A stretch of 64,000 bases of DNA. It comes from Hymenoscyphus infarciens (Eukaryota; Ascomycota; Leotiomycetes; Helotiales; Helotiaceae). Both the position numbers and the translations under genes were made by a program. The notes beneath the pieces were generated by a model, which was not told the DNA's origin, did no database searches, and saw only the letters and a program-made list of their open reading frames with translations. Of the stretch, positions 33,377-44,507 are shown one piece after another. Position 1 is the first letter of the stretch; each line of letters starts with the position of its first letter. The DNA is taken from the NCBI GenBank assembly GCA_001414345.1, contig LLCB01000008.1:310001-374000 (forward strand), written 5' to 3'.

Positions 33377-36300
33377 CTAACTCTGCCACATATGCTCACT
33401 CAACTGCAAAAGATGTTCCCCCATCCCCCTCTTAGCCACCGTACTAATTCCCCTCTCCGGACTACAAACCTGCTCACTATAGCAAAGCTCCACCAGACAC
33501 TTCAACTCATCATAGCTAAACTTCTCCGCCTTGCCCTCCCCCGCACTAGCATATTTGATCACCGCATCCGCCCCCTCGGTAAAGAGATCAAAGAATTTCG
33601 CGCTACGGTCGAGACTGACATCCTTCTCAATATTCTTCAGATTCTGCTGTAAAACCAGGATATTAAGTTGCATCCGTCCACACCCATGCGCATTCATAGC
33701 TTTCACCATGCCCGCGTTCGTGACGAGGAAGTTATCAATCAAAAGACCTAGTCCGGTGCGGACAAAGGATATCTCCTTGTCGCGGAGGAACCGGACGACG
33801 GTTTCCTCGTAGGAGGCGAGGTCAGCATTGAGAGCGAGGATCTTGGGGTCAGGATCGTTGACGACTTGTTCGAGGAGGTAGGGTGCTGAGTCGGGTGAGA
33901 GAGCGATGGTGAGGGCGTGGATGATTTGGCACCGAATTTCTATGTGGAGGGTTAGGAGGACTGTGCCGGCTAGTTCTTGGTAGGAGGATACGATTGAGTC
34001 GAAAGCCCTAGATAAGTTAGCAATCGGTTTTTCAAATGGTTGGTTGGAGAGAACTTACACTACAGTCTCTTGGGTCATTGGTAGGTAGACGGGCTCTTGG
34101 TTGTCTTGTGGTGTTGAGGGATCGTTTAGGAGAGTCCATCGCCTGTTTGCTGGTTTCTGCATCGATGTTCGGGAGGAATCTGTGTCATTACGGGTGATAT
34201 GACGAAGCTGGTCTACCTTGATCGCAAGCCACTTCATACTAGTGTAGAGTATGCATAGAGAAGATATAGTCTCCCGGTCCAAGATGATATCATCAAGTCG
34301 CATTGGATTCTCGTTGGTCTGAAGGATAAGCAGACCAGATTCCTTCTCTAACAAGTGCTCATCGTCTCCTTCCGATGTCCACATTTTCTTCATAGTGTCA
34401 TGAATCTCCCCAGGCCCAGTTGCGAGCAAAGCAGACAGCTTCATTGAAGGACCTTCTGTATCCTGGACTCGAGAGACTAACGACTTGAACCAATCGCAGC
34501 AACGATCGTAGTACCTCATCATTTGAGTTATTATGAGCTGACTCAGAGCTTGGTCATGAGGAATGGTATCCAACATCTTACAGAATGCAGTAATGAGAGA
34601 AAAGAATGCCGAGGTTCCCTTGAAGATTGGTCTCCTGGCAACATTCGTCCATTGTGGGTCCTGTTGAAAGGAATCCGACTCCTCAAACACAGAATCGCTG
34701 AGTTTTCCCAACGTCTCATCCAATTGCGGAAGAAAGACGTTGACAAGGAAATTGTCGAGGAAGGATGTTAGAGTACTGGTCACAAGATCTGATCCTGGAG
34801 GGACAATATTCTTCAGTCTTTGCAGGAATCCGAGCGTGGGAGGTAAAAGCAAGCTCATATTGAAAACACTGGGCTCTACCAGCGATTTGTGTGCTCCAAT
34901 ACCTCCTGATTTATCGTTGAAAGCATTTGCTTGTCGTGATCCATTTCGTCCAATCATGTTATCTTTCGGAGGGAGCTTTTTCCCATCCGTACCTTGTTTA
35001 GACATGAGTCCAGGAACTGCTGCTCGAATAATGCCTTCCAAGTCTTGATATTCAATAGTCATCTGGACAGACTTCGAGTCTGCATCTGAGAACTGAAATA
35101 GCTGCTCTCGATTTGAGTTCATTTTGGATGCTCCTGGTCTTGGAGCAGAATCGAATTGGTAAATGTCTGCGTCAGTTGTGACATAATTGTGTAGTAAAGA
35201 GCGGATCTCATTTTGGTATAAATTCCAAAGCTCCCTGAAGCCGCCTAAAAGAACTGATTGGTTTTTTGAACCACCTTCTCGACGAACAACTGCCTTTACG
35301 GATTCATGGAAAACGCGGTGACTTTCTGCAATAGATTCGAATTTGGCGTACAGGGTCCAGAGAAGGTCGTAAATGACATCAGCGCGTATGCTGTTCTCCC
35401 TGCTCCCATACGCTTGATTGCCTTGGGAATTTGATATGCCTCCTCTGAGAGAGCTTGGGTGTTTCTGGTCAACTTCAATGTTTGTTTCGTTGACAATGCC
35501 AAATAGCTCAACTGGAAGTCGCTGCTTGATGGTATTTACAGCAGCTTCGAGATAACCCAATTTATTCAAAGCCTCCACCAGTAACACAATATAATAAAAA
35601 GTATCCGCCTCTGGATTCCTTGATGGTTCTTCCGTCATGGGTTGTGTCATGTCCATCGTATCCAGTACCTCGTAAAAGGGCCGTATAGAAGATTTCGCAT
35701 CCATTTGTGCTTTACCAACGCCGCCTTGGTCCTTCGCGAGTATCTGCCATCGTTCTTGACAGTATAGGGATTTGAGGTATAGATGATCGTGGAGTTCTTC
35801 GACCAGAATATCCGTCAATGCCGTTTCCTGGTTTGCAAGGTAGCTCCTCAATTCGCTCAACGCCCCGATTTCATCCAATGCTGGTGCCCGTATCCGCCGT
35901 AATGCATTTTGTAATACGTCGACCGCAGTCAAAAATCGTTTCTCTGATATTCGTGCCTCCAATTGATCCGGCACAAGCCTCAGCTCCTCGATTTCTGCAA
36001 GAGTGTGTAACAATTCGTCATATGTATTCGAGGAGGATGCCAACTTTCGTAGTTCCGGATCTGATGTCGCAAGACTCGTTTTGGATTGGGCCAAAGATTC
36101 CTTCAACGTTCGGACTCGTTTCTGCGAAGCTTGAATACTGGATTGGATCTTGTGAAAGGTACCAATCGAACTGTTGAAGCCCTGGTGGTATTCGTGTACG
36201 ATGGCCTTTAAGGAATCCTGGAGGTATCTATGGGTGCTTTCGAATTCCCTATACTCGTGCGCCCTCCCAACAGAGCTCGTATCTAGTAATTGTAGAGCGA

Positions 36301-36613
36301 CGTGGACCGGCACACATTCGTTCTGGCACATAGCCGGCCATGATTCCTTTATATGTTCGAGGGCCTTCCCAATCTCCTTCTCGGCGCTGCTTTCTGGTGC
36401 TGATCGCTGAGGTCGTGAACGCGCGGACCGTGCTGCTGGAGGAGGGTTTGTTGCTAGTGGGGGAGGGCTGAATTGTTCTTCGTATGGCGCGCCATATGGA
36501 TCGTAATCCTCACTCCCAGGTGGGAGACCAAAGCCTATGGGTGCCCCAAAATCGTTTCCATTGCCATTCGTGTAAGGAGCGTCTTCATAGCCCCCATAGC
36601 CGTTCCGGGCCAT
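33377..36613 (-). CDS. sec8: Exocyst complex subunit Sec8 (EXOC4)
   Basis: Two exons (36613-34059, 34007-33377; 51-bp intron) give 1061 aa. A disordered Gly/Pro-rich N-terminus is followed from about residue 75 by the Sec8 N-terminal domain: EIGKALEHIKESWPAM, then VPVHVALQLLDTSSVGRAHE and FESTHRYLQDSLKAIVHEYH, with a coiled coil about 150-200 (SSIQASQKRVRTLKESLAQS). The remainder is the helical exocyst rod with VNVFLPQLDETLGKLSDSVF and QELAGTVLLTLHIEIRCQI. Sec8 is part of the eight-subunit exocyst that tethers secretory vesicles to the plasma membrane at growing tips. The second exon supplies the conserved C-terminus, which would be lost if the intron were ignored. Length and motif order match the family. 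Confidence 0.95.
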
Positions 36614-37274
36614 GTCCTCCTAATAATCGCAGTCGCGTGGGTGATATCGTAATATCAGAGCCATGCGCAGATATCGTAGAGGTGAGGTGAGAGGTTGTTC
36701 GTGACTTATTTCGTGGGTATTTGTTCTTGGTGTTGTCGCTGCTGTTCTGATACTCGATGCGAGCAAGGATCTCTAAATAAGGGCCTCGGGAGCTGCCGCA
36801 CCGAAAACTTGTCGAGAAAGTGTTACAGCTTCAACGACGGAAACAAGTATTAATGTTTCTCACCAAATGGCAGAAGGGAGATGCTGACGATAACTGCTTA
36901 TGTCGTCGCTTAGTGCATGCTTTAGGTGACTTGGATGTATTTTCAAGCTGCAATCACCTAGCCAAATCAACATTCTAAAACTATGGTGGAAGAATTCATT
37001 AATTAAATCAATAAATCTTTGAGGGTGTTCAAACTCTGTAACTCTCCGAGCCCCTCTGCACTGAACAAAATCAGCAAGTAGGTATATCTGTGAACATTAC
37101 CGAAACTGTTTCTTAGCTCTTGCCTTCATGAGTAAAGCCGGAGAGCTCCCTCGGGATTCAGCCCACCCACCCAATCACGGTCAGCTGCATGCAAAGAAGA
37201 GGGGTACCCCACTTTCAAATGGGTGATAAAAAAAGATAATAATCCATTCCGGCATCAAAACATCATATCTATAA
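36614..37274. other. Intergenic, sec8 promoter and tRNA upstream
   Basis: sec8 leader and promoter (minus strand) and the upstream flank of the tRNA gene. No other feature recognised. Confidence 0.45.
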
Positions 37275-37385
37275 GTTTTCGTGGCTCAGTTGGTTAGAGC
37301 GTTGGTCTCATATAAGCTCTATATGATTAGCTTGTTCACAAGTTAGGCCATCCAAAGGTCGTGAGTTCGAACCTCACCGAGAACA
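37275..37385 (+). tRNA. tRNA-Met(CAT), elongator, with intron
   Basis: Acceptor stem GTTTTCG/CGAGAAC, D arm GCTC-AGTTGGTTA-GAGC, anticodon stem-loop TTGGT-CTCATAA-TCCAA, and T arm GTGAG-TTCGAAC-CTCAC, with discriminator A at 37385. The anticodon is CAT (37309-37311). A 37-bp intron (37313-37349) follows base 37, the canonical nuclear position. The U31-U39 mismatch in the anticodon stem is a known feature of eukaryotic elongator tRNA-Met, which supports this call over initiator tRNA. Box A and box B are intact and a T run (TTTTTT) follows within about 15 bases as Pol III terminator. An Ile(TAT) reading would shift the loop and spoil the stem. Confidence 0.92.
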
Positions 37386-37391
37386 AGGATA

Positions 37392-37398
37392 CTTTTTT
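37392..37398 (+). terminator. Pol III T-run terminator of tRNA-Met
   Basis: A run of six T directly downstream of the tRNA 3' end, as expected for RNA polymerase III. Confidence 0.7.
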
Positions 37399-38082
37399 GC
37401 ATCTCTTTTGGTGTTACAAAAGGGCTGAATTTTGGTTGAGATATCGGCTACTCTACAACCCACATAACCTTAGTAATCACTACGGTCTTAATAAAGCTGT
37501 ACACTTGTATTTATTATAAAGTCTACTGTTTTAATTCTAACTCTAGTAAACAACAACGCTTTATAATTTTTAAAACAAACAATATATTATAATGCATTAT
37601 CTCTATAGATATATTATATTAATTAATAAAAACGAAAAATTTATTCCGTCGCGAAGTCATAATAACTCCCCTATAGAGTTATAGCGTAGCTGGCCCACTT
37701 TATCCGTGACTTCCACCAATTATAAAACGTGGCCCAAATAATCGTACCCTATTTTTTAGGACAATGGATTTTTCTGGTAGTTTTGCAATACCCATCTGTC
37801 TCTCTACGATACTTAGCCATAATTGAAATGAAGTGGGAACACGAAACGGAGAAACTGCAAAGTCTCAATTCAGCCTCATTCCAAATCCTACTACTTTACG
37901 GGAACTAACCCGGCTGGAGGAACATTTACTACCCAGAATCATATGACAGTTGTTTTAACTCGGCATCAATGGTTCCATTCTTTTTTAAGAACGAGCTAAA
38001 TTCCACATCTTCGTCATTTGTGTTTTTGGCGATCCCCCCTCTTTTTTACTTCACCGTTTTAGATTCCCAGATTTCCTCCACG
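37399..38082. other. AT-rich intergenic
   Basis: AT-rich block at about 37490-37640 with AATATATTATAATG-like sequence, possibly an old transposon remnant; no terminal repeats found. The last 200 bp form the promoter side of the small secreted protein gene. Confidence 0.4.
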
Positions 38083-38745
38083 ATGTTTTTCATCTTGGCT
38101 GCCGCAATTGTCTTCGTGGCAGGCGTATCAGCAATTCCAACAGCTGAATTACTTCCTCGTTTGAAGCCATATCAACTTCGCGGGGTTCAAAGCCCGATTT
38201 TCCATTTGTACCTCCAAGGACTTCCTTCAAATAAATCCAGTCCGGTTATGGGTCCAGAAGCGACTTCTGAGTACTTGTATGTTCAGAGTAGTCCACTTCA
38301 TCTTCGGGTCAATCATGTTTACACTAAACATTAAATTCTAATGATCATGAACCAAACTAGCAACATCGGTACGACAATTCAAAGCACAAACACCTCTCAG
38401 TACCTCAACATCGGAACCAGTTCAGCCTCCTACAAACCGCTTTCCTTCGGCGCAACTGCTTCGACTACTGCATGGGCTCTGGAAGGAGATACCATTATCA
38501 CTTCCACATCAAGTTCATACGGACGACGTAGGTTTCGCCCTCTCCTTCCTGAAGTGGATATTTACAAGATAGAGGCTATTTGAGACTGGGAATTCTGGCT
38601 AATGAACGAGTTAGAACTCAATTTTCTAGTTTGCAGTTCTTCAACAAGCGGATACTACGATTTGTTCTTGCAGACTGGAAGTGACACACCAAGTGGAAAA
38701 TCTTGCAGCAATTACCAAACGATCCATTTGCCATGTTTATGCTAG
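38083..38745 (+). CDS. Small secreted protein, candidate effector or surface protein
   Basis: Three exons (38083-38276, 38361-38527, 38630-38745; introns 84 and 102 bp) join in phase to 158 aa. A signal peptide is clear (MFFILAAAIVFVAGVSA, cleavage likely before IPTAELL). The mature part is rich in Ser, Thr, Gly and Tyr, with SPIFHLYLQGLPSNKSS, then MGPEATSEYFNIG and YLNIGTSSASYKPLSFGAT, and four cysteines near the C-terminus (LCSSS, GKSC, PCLC). That could give two disulphides. Two N-glycosylation sequons (NKS, NTS) are visible. Beta-rich repetition (EYFNIG.. / QYLNIG..) hints at a small beta-sandwich or trefoil fold, but I do not recognise the family. An upstream in-frame ATG at 37969 would bury the signal peptide, so the later start is preferred. 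Confidence 0.75.
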
Positions 38746-39853
38746 GATGTGCCAAGAAATGTATATGGAGATTGGGTTTCTGAGAGGCTTTTGAATTGTA
38801 CTTAGAATTGGAAAGGAAAAATAACAGTACGAGTCTTGGCCATCGTTATCCCAGGTGTCTCGAACAATTAAAACAATTGTGCGAACGATATAGGATAATT
38901 GACTTTGGTTACTGGCAAACGTTACTTACGGCTAGTTTAACAAACGTCTCTTAAAACAACTAGGTTGCTTGTTTCAAACTTCTGGCACGTTATCTTGGAG
39001 TTTGAACGAAAATTTATATACTGGCGTGCCCATTTTCCACCTCCTGCGCTACGAAACGATACGAAATCACCGTTCTGGATCATGTTTGGACGAGCCCCCC
39101 GCTATTCGGTCTTTTCTACAGGAGTTAGCTACTGGTTTCTCCTTCAACTTCTCCGTCCCACATTCTCAAAGAGTACCGCATGGAGACTTACACTCCAACT
39201 CTGTCCTCTCCCTGTCATTCATTTGTATGAACACAATAAAACTAGCATTAAAAATAGACTTGATAGGCACTGTTTAGTATAAGCAAACTCGTTTTGACAC
39301 AGTTCGAGAGTGAAGTGAAATCCATAGTAAATCTTCATGCATAAGAATTTATAGCATTTAGTCTAGAAACTAAAGGTTCAATCCAGCCTTGTTTCAAGCA
39401 AGTTTTTAGAGCACAGCTAAACGACCACTATTCCAGAGTTTTCTGAAAGGTTGGTGAAGGCTATTTACTGTGGTTCTTGTTATTCATCGTGATTTCGACT
39501 TATACTTTAAATTTCTTTTCACTATAGTAACTGTATCAACGTATCGAATTCACTTGGAAACAATATCAGAAGAAGGCGATTGATTTTAACACAACTACAA
39601 GTATCAACTCGCTTAATTTGCTGTACAGTGTAAACAACTATTGAGTGGATAGATAAATGCCAGTTCTCTTGAAGCTGAAATACACGCGGTCTGTGCTTTA
39701 TAGAAGTCTATCATTTATCCCAGACTTCCAATCTCGCATCCAACTTTTACCACAGACCACAGCCAAAACACCAAATCACGCCACTTCCTTGCTCTCTTCT
39801 GACTTTACAGACCTAATACACCAGAATATTACAGCAAAACCACCACTAAAGCA
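38746..39853. other. Intergenic, no gene recognised
   Basis: Two overlapping plus frames at 38965-39282 have no motifs. Otherwise nothing beyond AT-rich sequence; a small hairpin (TTTAGT-CTAG-AAACTAAA) is at about 39358-39373. Confidence 0.4.
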
Positions 39854-40105
39854 ATGGCCAATAATCTGCAACCACAGCCCGCCTCTCCCTTCCTCCCAAC
39901 TTCGCAATCTATGACCCACTTCCTTGGCAAATACAATATCCCCGAAGACGAGAAGAAAGAGCACAAGGAGACTTTTGTTGCTGCATGTGACCAAGTCCGC
40001 GCTGAAAAGGCAGAACCCCCAATCCCCTGGGGAGGATCTGCCTTGGGTTATGCCATAGGCGTGCTTATCTGTTCGGTAAGAGATGCAATGACTCGCAGAA
40101 ACTAG
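39854..40105 (+). CDS. Small hypothetical protein, 3' end uncertain
   Basis: An ATG at 39854 opens MANNLQPQPASPFLPTSQSM, then THFLGKYNIPEDEKKEHKET and PPIPWGGSALGYAIGVLICS. As an unspliced frame it ends after 83 aa. However, TCG|GTAAGA at about 40077 is a good donor in phase, and a good acceptor (CATATAG) lies near 40270, so the last residues may differ. A downstream frame (40272-40403) ends in a hydrophobic run (ISLLASVVIIGGSL), but I cannot join it in phase. Composition looks genuinely protein-coding: an acidic/basic helix, then a Gly-rich hydrophobic segment that could be a membrane anchor. Family not recognised. Confidence 0.55.
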   Translation: MANNLQPQPASPFLPTSQSMTHFLGKYNIPEDEKKEHKETFVAACDQVRAEKAEPPIPWGGSALGYAIGVLICSVRDAMTRRN

Positions 40106-41191
40106 AGTAAGTTTCTCAGAATAATTATTCAACTGGTACTTTTTCCTATGCTAACATCCCATTTCCTGCCTAATCGCTCCTTTCTATTCCTATGGCAAGG
40201 TACGTCCCGCTTGTACCCTTACTCGCTCCAACCCTAGTTTTGCCACTCATTGACCCTTTCATTCATATAGATTAGCATTCGTATTGAGCTCTGAAAATCG
40301 CAGTCACTCAGCACAGTCTTGCGGACGGTGGTGGAAGAGTATCGGGTCAATTTCAAAAATATCATTGCTCGCCAGCGTGGTGATAATTGGAGGGTCGCTA
40401 TGAGACTGATTTTCCAGGTACAAAGACGAGAGTAGCATAAAACCTGCTAATCAAAATTGGGTTTCCGAACCGATTTCGAGTGTTACTTTTAGCGACAAAG
40501 AAAGTGCTAGTGATTTTATTATTTCCAAGACGACTCTCTCATTCCAGTTGCTTTACACATGTAGTTTTCATCATGAAAGCCATATTTTTCTATGTCGTGA
40601 GCGATGAACGCGCGGAGGTACTCCAGAAGAGAAGTGGCAAACTCTCCTAAGTCTAAAGCATATCAATTAGACATACATCGCTTCCCAGCTAAAAGTAAGA
40701 GTCTGACCATGCTCCGTTCTTCAATAATATGCCCTTCCTTACTTTTTGAAGTGCTGTGAAGTTTTCCCCAGAGGGTACAGCCCAGTTGAGCTATTGGATC
40801 TTTTCACAGATGAACCCACGTTTCCCGTCCTCGCAACGAACGTGAAAAGCGGCTGTGAATAATTTGTCTTCGTACCTCCCAGTGATTAATCTAAAAACTT
40901 GGAGTAATTCCAAATTGCCCCAGAAATTTGGTATTAACATCTTCCCTTCCCAACAATCTGGGGCAATACACTTTACATTATGCCGGAAAAATGGAATCAC
41001 AAGAGCCAAGGCAAGTGCAAACGTGAAGTCTTGACCGAATCTTCTATTGTCCAGCCAGCGTCTCAGTATCTTGCCATGGTATATACATAGGTTTTATCAT
41101 TATCTCGTCTAATACCCCAGGGAACAAAATCACGCCCCAAAACCACACCCACCCCAAAACACCAAATCTATTGTTTTCCTACAACCCAAAT
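40106..41191. other. Intergenic, possible 3' exon of the small gene
   Basis: May hold a terminal exon of the small hypothetical gene and the 3' flank of the GT69 gene. A 71-bp GTACGT..CATATAG segment (about 40200-40270) looks like an intron. No other feature supported. Confidence 0.35.
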
Positions 41192-42950
41192 CTAGACACC
41201 CGGCGGCGCTGGCAACGTAGCAAATCCTTTCTCTCCCTCCTGCGCAAACTCATTAAGAACACTAATACTCCTCCTCCCGCAAAACCGTCCTGGTCCAATA
41301 CTCTTCTCGACCATTGTCCAACTCCCACTCTCAACATCCCACACCTTCTCCGTAACTCTATCCCCCGGTTCCTCCCATATCCGCGAGTTCTCAGTGGGCA
41401 GGCGAAGAGCATGATTAAGTATATTGTGGATTAAGGGGTACAAGCTTTCAACTCTTCTAGTGTAGGGTAGCCAACTTAGGGTACGTGGATCGTAGGCTAC
41501 TCGGACGTATGGGTTCATGAATATGCCCGTTGAGATGGAGGTGTTTAGGCCATGGAGGAGGTAGGTGAGGTCTGCGTGGATGAGACAGCATTCCGAGGCG
41601 TCCCAGAAGGGGTCTGGTTCGTAGCGGAATTTTAGGGGGGAGATCTCGAGGCCTCCGAGGGTTTTAGCGAGTACTTTTGTGTCGCTAGGTGAGGATTCCT
41701 CTTGGGTGCTTTGGAATGCTGTCGCATCAAAAGCGACCATCCCTCCCCAACATGAGCGGACTCGTACTGCATCACTTTGGTCTAACACATCCTGTCTACT
41801 CTGACCCTCTCCGGCTGTTGTGAACCAAGGGTAGAAGACTAACCCCATTTCATGACCCTCGAAATCCCTACTGGCGTATCTGTCGTAAAACTTGAAAGGG
41901 TTGATGAAGTCTACCGCACAAGCGGCACCGTACTGCGCATGTCCAGTCTCATCGACGTTGGTAGAGAATAATAAGTGTAACGCATCCAAAGGTTTGAACG
42001 CTATATCATTTAGATAGAGGAGTTTGTCGAATTTTGGAGATGACTTTGCTTGGAGAGGTCGTAAAGCTCGATTTCTGACTTCGGAAAGAAAGGCGATTCG
42101 TTTTATACGTTTATCGCCGTTTGGGAGAGTAACTCGAGGGAGGTCTTCGAAGGATATATGATCCATAACAAGAGAAATGTTACCTAGAACCTTCTTAGCC
42201 ACAAGGGAGTTTGCTTGGTCCATGAAGATACTTACAGCTCAATTGTCTACCCAGAGACCTCAATGCTTCTTTAGCAAGAGGATCTGGGTCATTCTCGTAC
42301 ACACTGAGATGGACATTTTCTGGCCCCAATAAATCTACCAACTCGTTGACGGCCTTACCCCACTGCCCACCAACTATAGACCCTCGCGGATCACTCAAAG
42401 TCGCCGCAATAAACACCTTCTCACCATATACATTCCCCCTCCCCGTCTGATTAGACCCCATACAACTCCTCTCCAAAACCTGATAATGCTGCGGTAACCT
42501 GGTATAAGAAGGAAAGAAAACCGCCGTAAACAAAATCATAAAAACAACGACACCTAAACCCCCCAAAATAATCCTACAAAGCGCCCACAAAACAAGCCTA
42601 GAAGTACAATTCCTATCACTAGGACTAATCAAATTCAACAACCGACTCAGAACCCTCCGTTTCGGTATCCGACCCCACGATGAGGTTTCGTGGTAAAGAT
42701 CCGAATTGGAGGGTCGATATTTGTGGGTCTTGTGGTTATCTCCTGACCACCAGCGTGGGTAAAATGCACGATGGACAGGTTGCAGTGGCCAACGGATGTA
42801 TAGAGGAGCGTCCCATGATAACCCGGAATATGACTTTCTTGATGACAGAGCCTCTTGATCGATTTGGTCGAGATCGGATAGCTCCGAAGACAGGGACGTT
42901 CTGGGAAGTAGCTCGTAGTCCTCCGCACCCATTCGATCGTTGGGAGCCAT
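41192..42950 (-). CDS. GT69 (CAP59/Cmt1-type) mannosyltransferase
   Basis: Two exons (42950-42236, 42183-41192; 52-bp intron) give 568 aa. A cytosolic tail of about 125 residues precedes one membrane span (LVLWALCRIILGGLGVVVF) of a type II Golgi protein. The lumenal CAP59_mtransfer domain has VFIAATLSDPRGSIVGGQWG, then VHLSVYENDPD and RIKRIAFLSEVRNRALRP. The acidic motif KLLYLNDIAF, in place of a DxD, and VRSCWGGMVAFDATAF also fit the family. Relatives transfer alpha-1,3-mannose and act in capsule or cell-wall glycan synthesis. Splicing creates LSCNISLVMDHISFEDLP, which matches the family better than either unspliced frame. The acceptor substrate cannot be inferred. Confidence 0.9.
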
Positions 42951-44507
42951 TCCACTTGGGGAAAGTGGAAGGAAAAGTTGATTTGAGTTTGTAGATGTAA
43001 CACAGGCTAGTAGACAATTAGGTTGGCGTCTAATCTAGTTGTTGGGTGCTGTTATTTCTCTTGTCGTGGCATCTGGAGACTGTTTTAGAAATGGTTAGGG
43101 TGTGTTGGGTAAATGATGGTCGCACAGGAGGATAATATTAGAAAACCAGAAGTCGGGGAGGCATCTACCCCTTTTCCATTGTTTACCATAATGTAAAATG
43201 TGGATTGCCGCCGAAAGGTATATGGTAAATTGGTGTTAAGGAAACTTCCGGACTATCCGGTGTTGCGCGGCCACCGGTTTTCGCTTAACCATTCGGACTC
43301 GGTTCCGACTTGTCAGCCCGTAAGAACCGGCACCGGAATACGAAGTTTCTATATTAGGATGCTTAGCTTCAGCCTTATTCTCCCTACTAAGAGTATAAAC
43401 TGGTAACTCTCTTTACTTCAACTCAGCTCAAAGGGACCAAATTGTGGAAGCAAGGTCCAAATGAAAGAACAAGCAGCATTCGAAGGCAAAGTGGAAAGAA
43501 AGGGTGCCCCCTCCTGCCTCTCGCTCAAAAAGACGGAGGAATAAGAAGTAACAAGTATATAACGCTCTTCTTAGATTTCCTCCCAAGCTATTTGTAAAGT
43601 AGAGCAGGAGGGTCGAACAGAAAGAAAGCGAAAACGAAAACGACAAGGTATAACCTTGCATATGCAAGGACCCGTCGAAGGAGTGCGAAAACGCGTTCCT
43701 TCCAGTCAAATAACACAAGGGAACACAGAAACTTGGAAGAAAAGCTGCCTCGGTAAAGCTAAGAGGGCGTCTCGCCCTATTGCGGAAACCACCTCGCCTT
43801 CTAGATCCCCCATCCTGTAAAGGTCAGCTTTTCACATTGAGAGAGAAACAAGAAACATCTAATGAGCATTCGTCATTCTTCCTTCCTATCTTACACTGAC
43901 CGACATTCAGCGGGCCATCATTAAGGCAAACTAGTGTAAAGGAGGGGTACAAGGGTACATATGCACCAACAACCACCACCACTACCAATCAATCTTCTTC
44001 CAAAGTAACAATCGAAAGAAGATACAAGTAACAGGGGTAATTAGTTATGGCACCAGCAAACAAACGCCTTATCCCTTTCTATCCCATCATGCATTTACCC
44101 CTCCATGGAAACCACATTAATCCGCCCCCCAAAATTTCCCCCACATCACAACACATCCCTCAAGTAATCCCACGGATGTCTAAAAACCCCCAGATGACAA
44201 GACCATGTGGTCGCCCCACCAAATGAGCTTGACCGGGTTCTATATTCTCCCGGGAGTCTATGCAATGCATGCCAGCAGGGCCTTCCCCACAAACACCATC
44301 GGTGGTATCACCCCTTCCCGTAACTTTTCACTTGACGCTGCTTCCCTTCATTTAGTCCCCATCCATCTTTCTCGATATTTGGGTACCCCCATAATGTACA
44401 GTACATGCAAAAATAACAGGGTATTGCATTATAATTTAAAGAAAATGTTGCGACGGTCGTTCGGGAATTGCCGCAGATAACTACCATGTCGTTCAAACGA
44501 GTTCAAC
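42951..44507. other. Intergenic, GT69 promoter and rgt1-like 3' flank
   Basis: About 1.5 kb without a supported gene. A CGG-rich, partly palindromic patch lies at about 43250-43340 (GCCACCGGTTTTCGC ... GAACCGGCACCGG). The minus frame at 43428-43718 is Phe/Leu/Ser-rich without motifs. Confidence 0.4.

Noticed and set aside
37969..38334. Longer unspliced model of the small secreted protein starting at 37969
   Set aside because: It would place the signal peptide internally and miss the two in-phase introns that restore the cysteine-bearing C-terminus.
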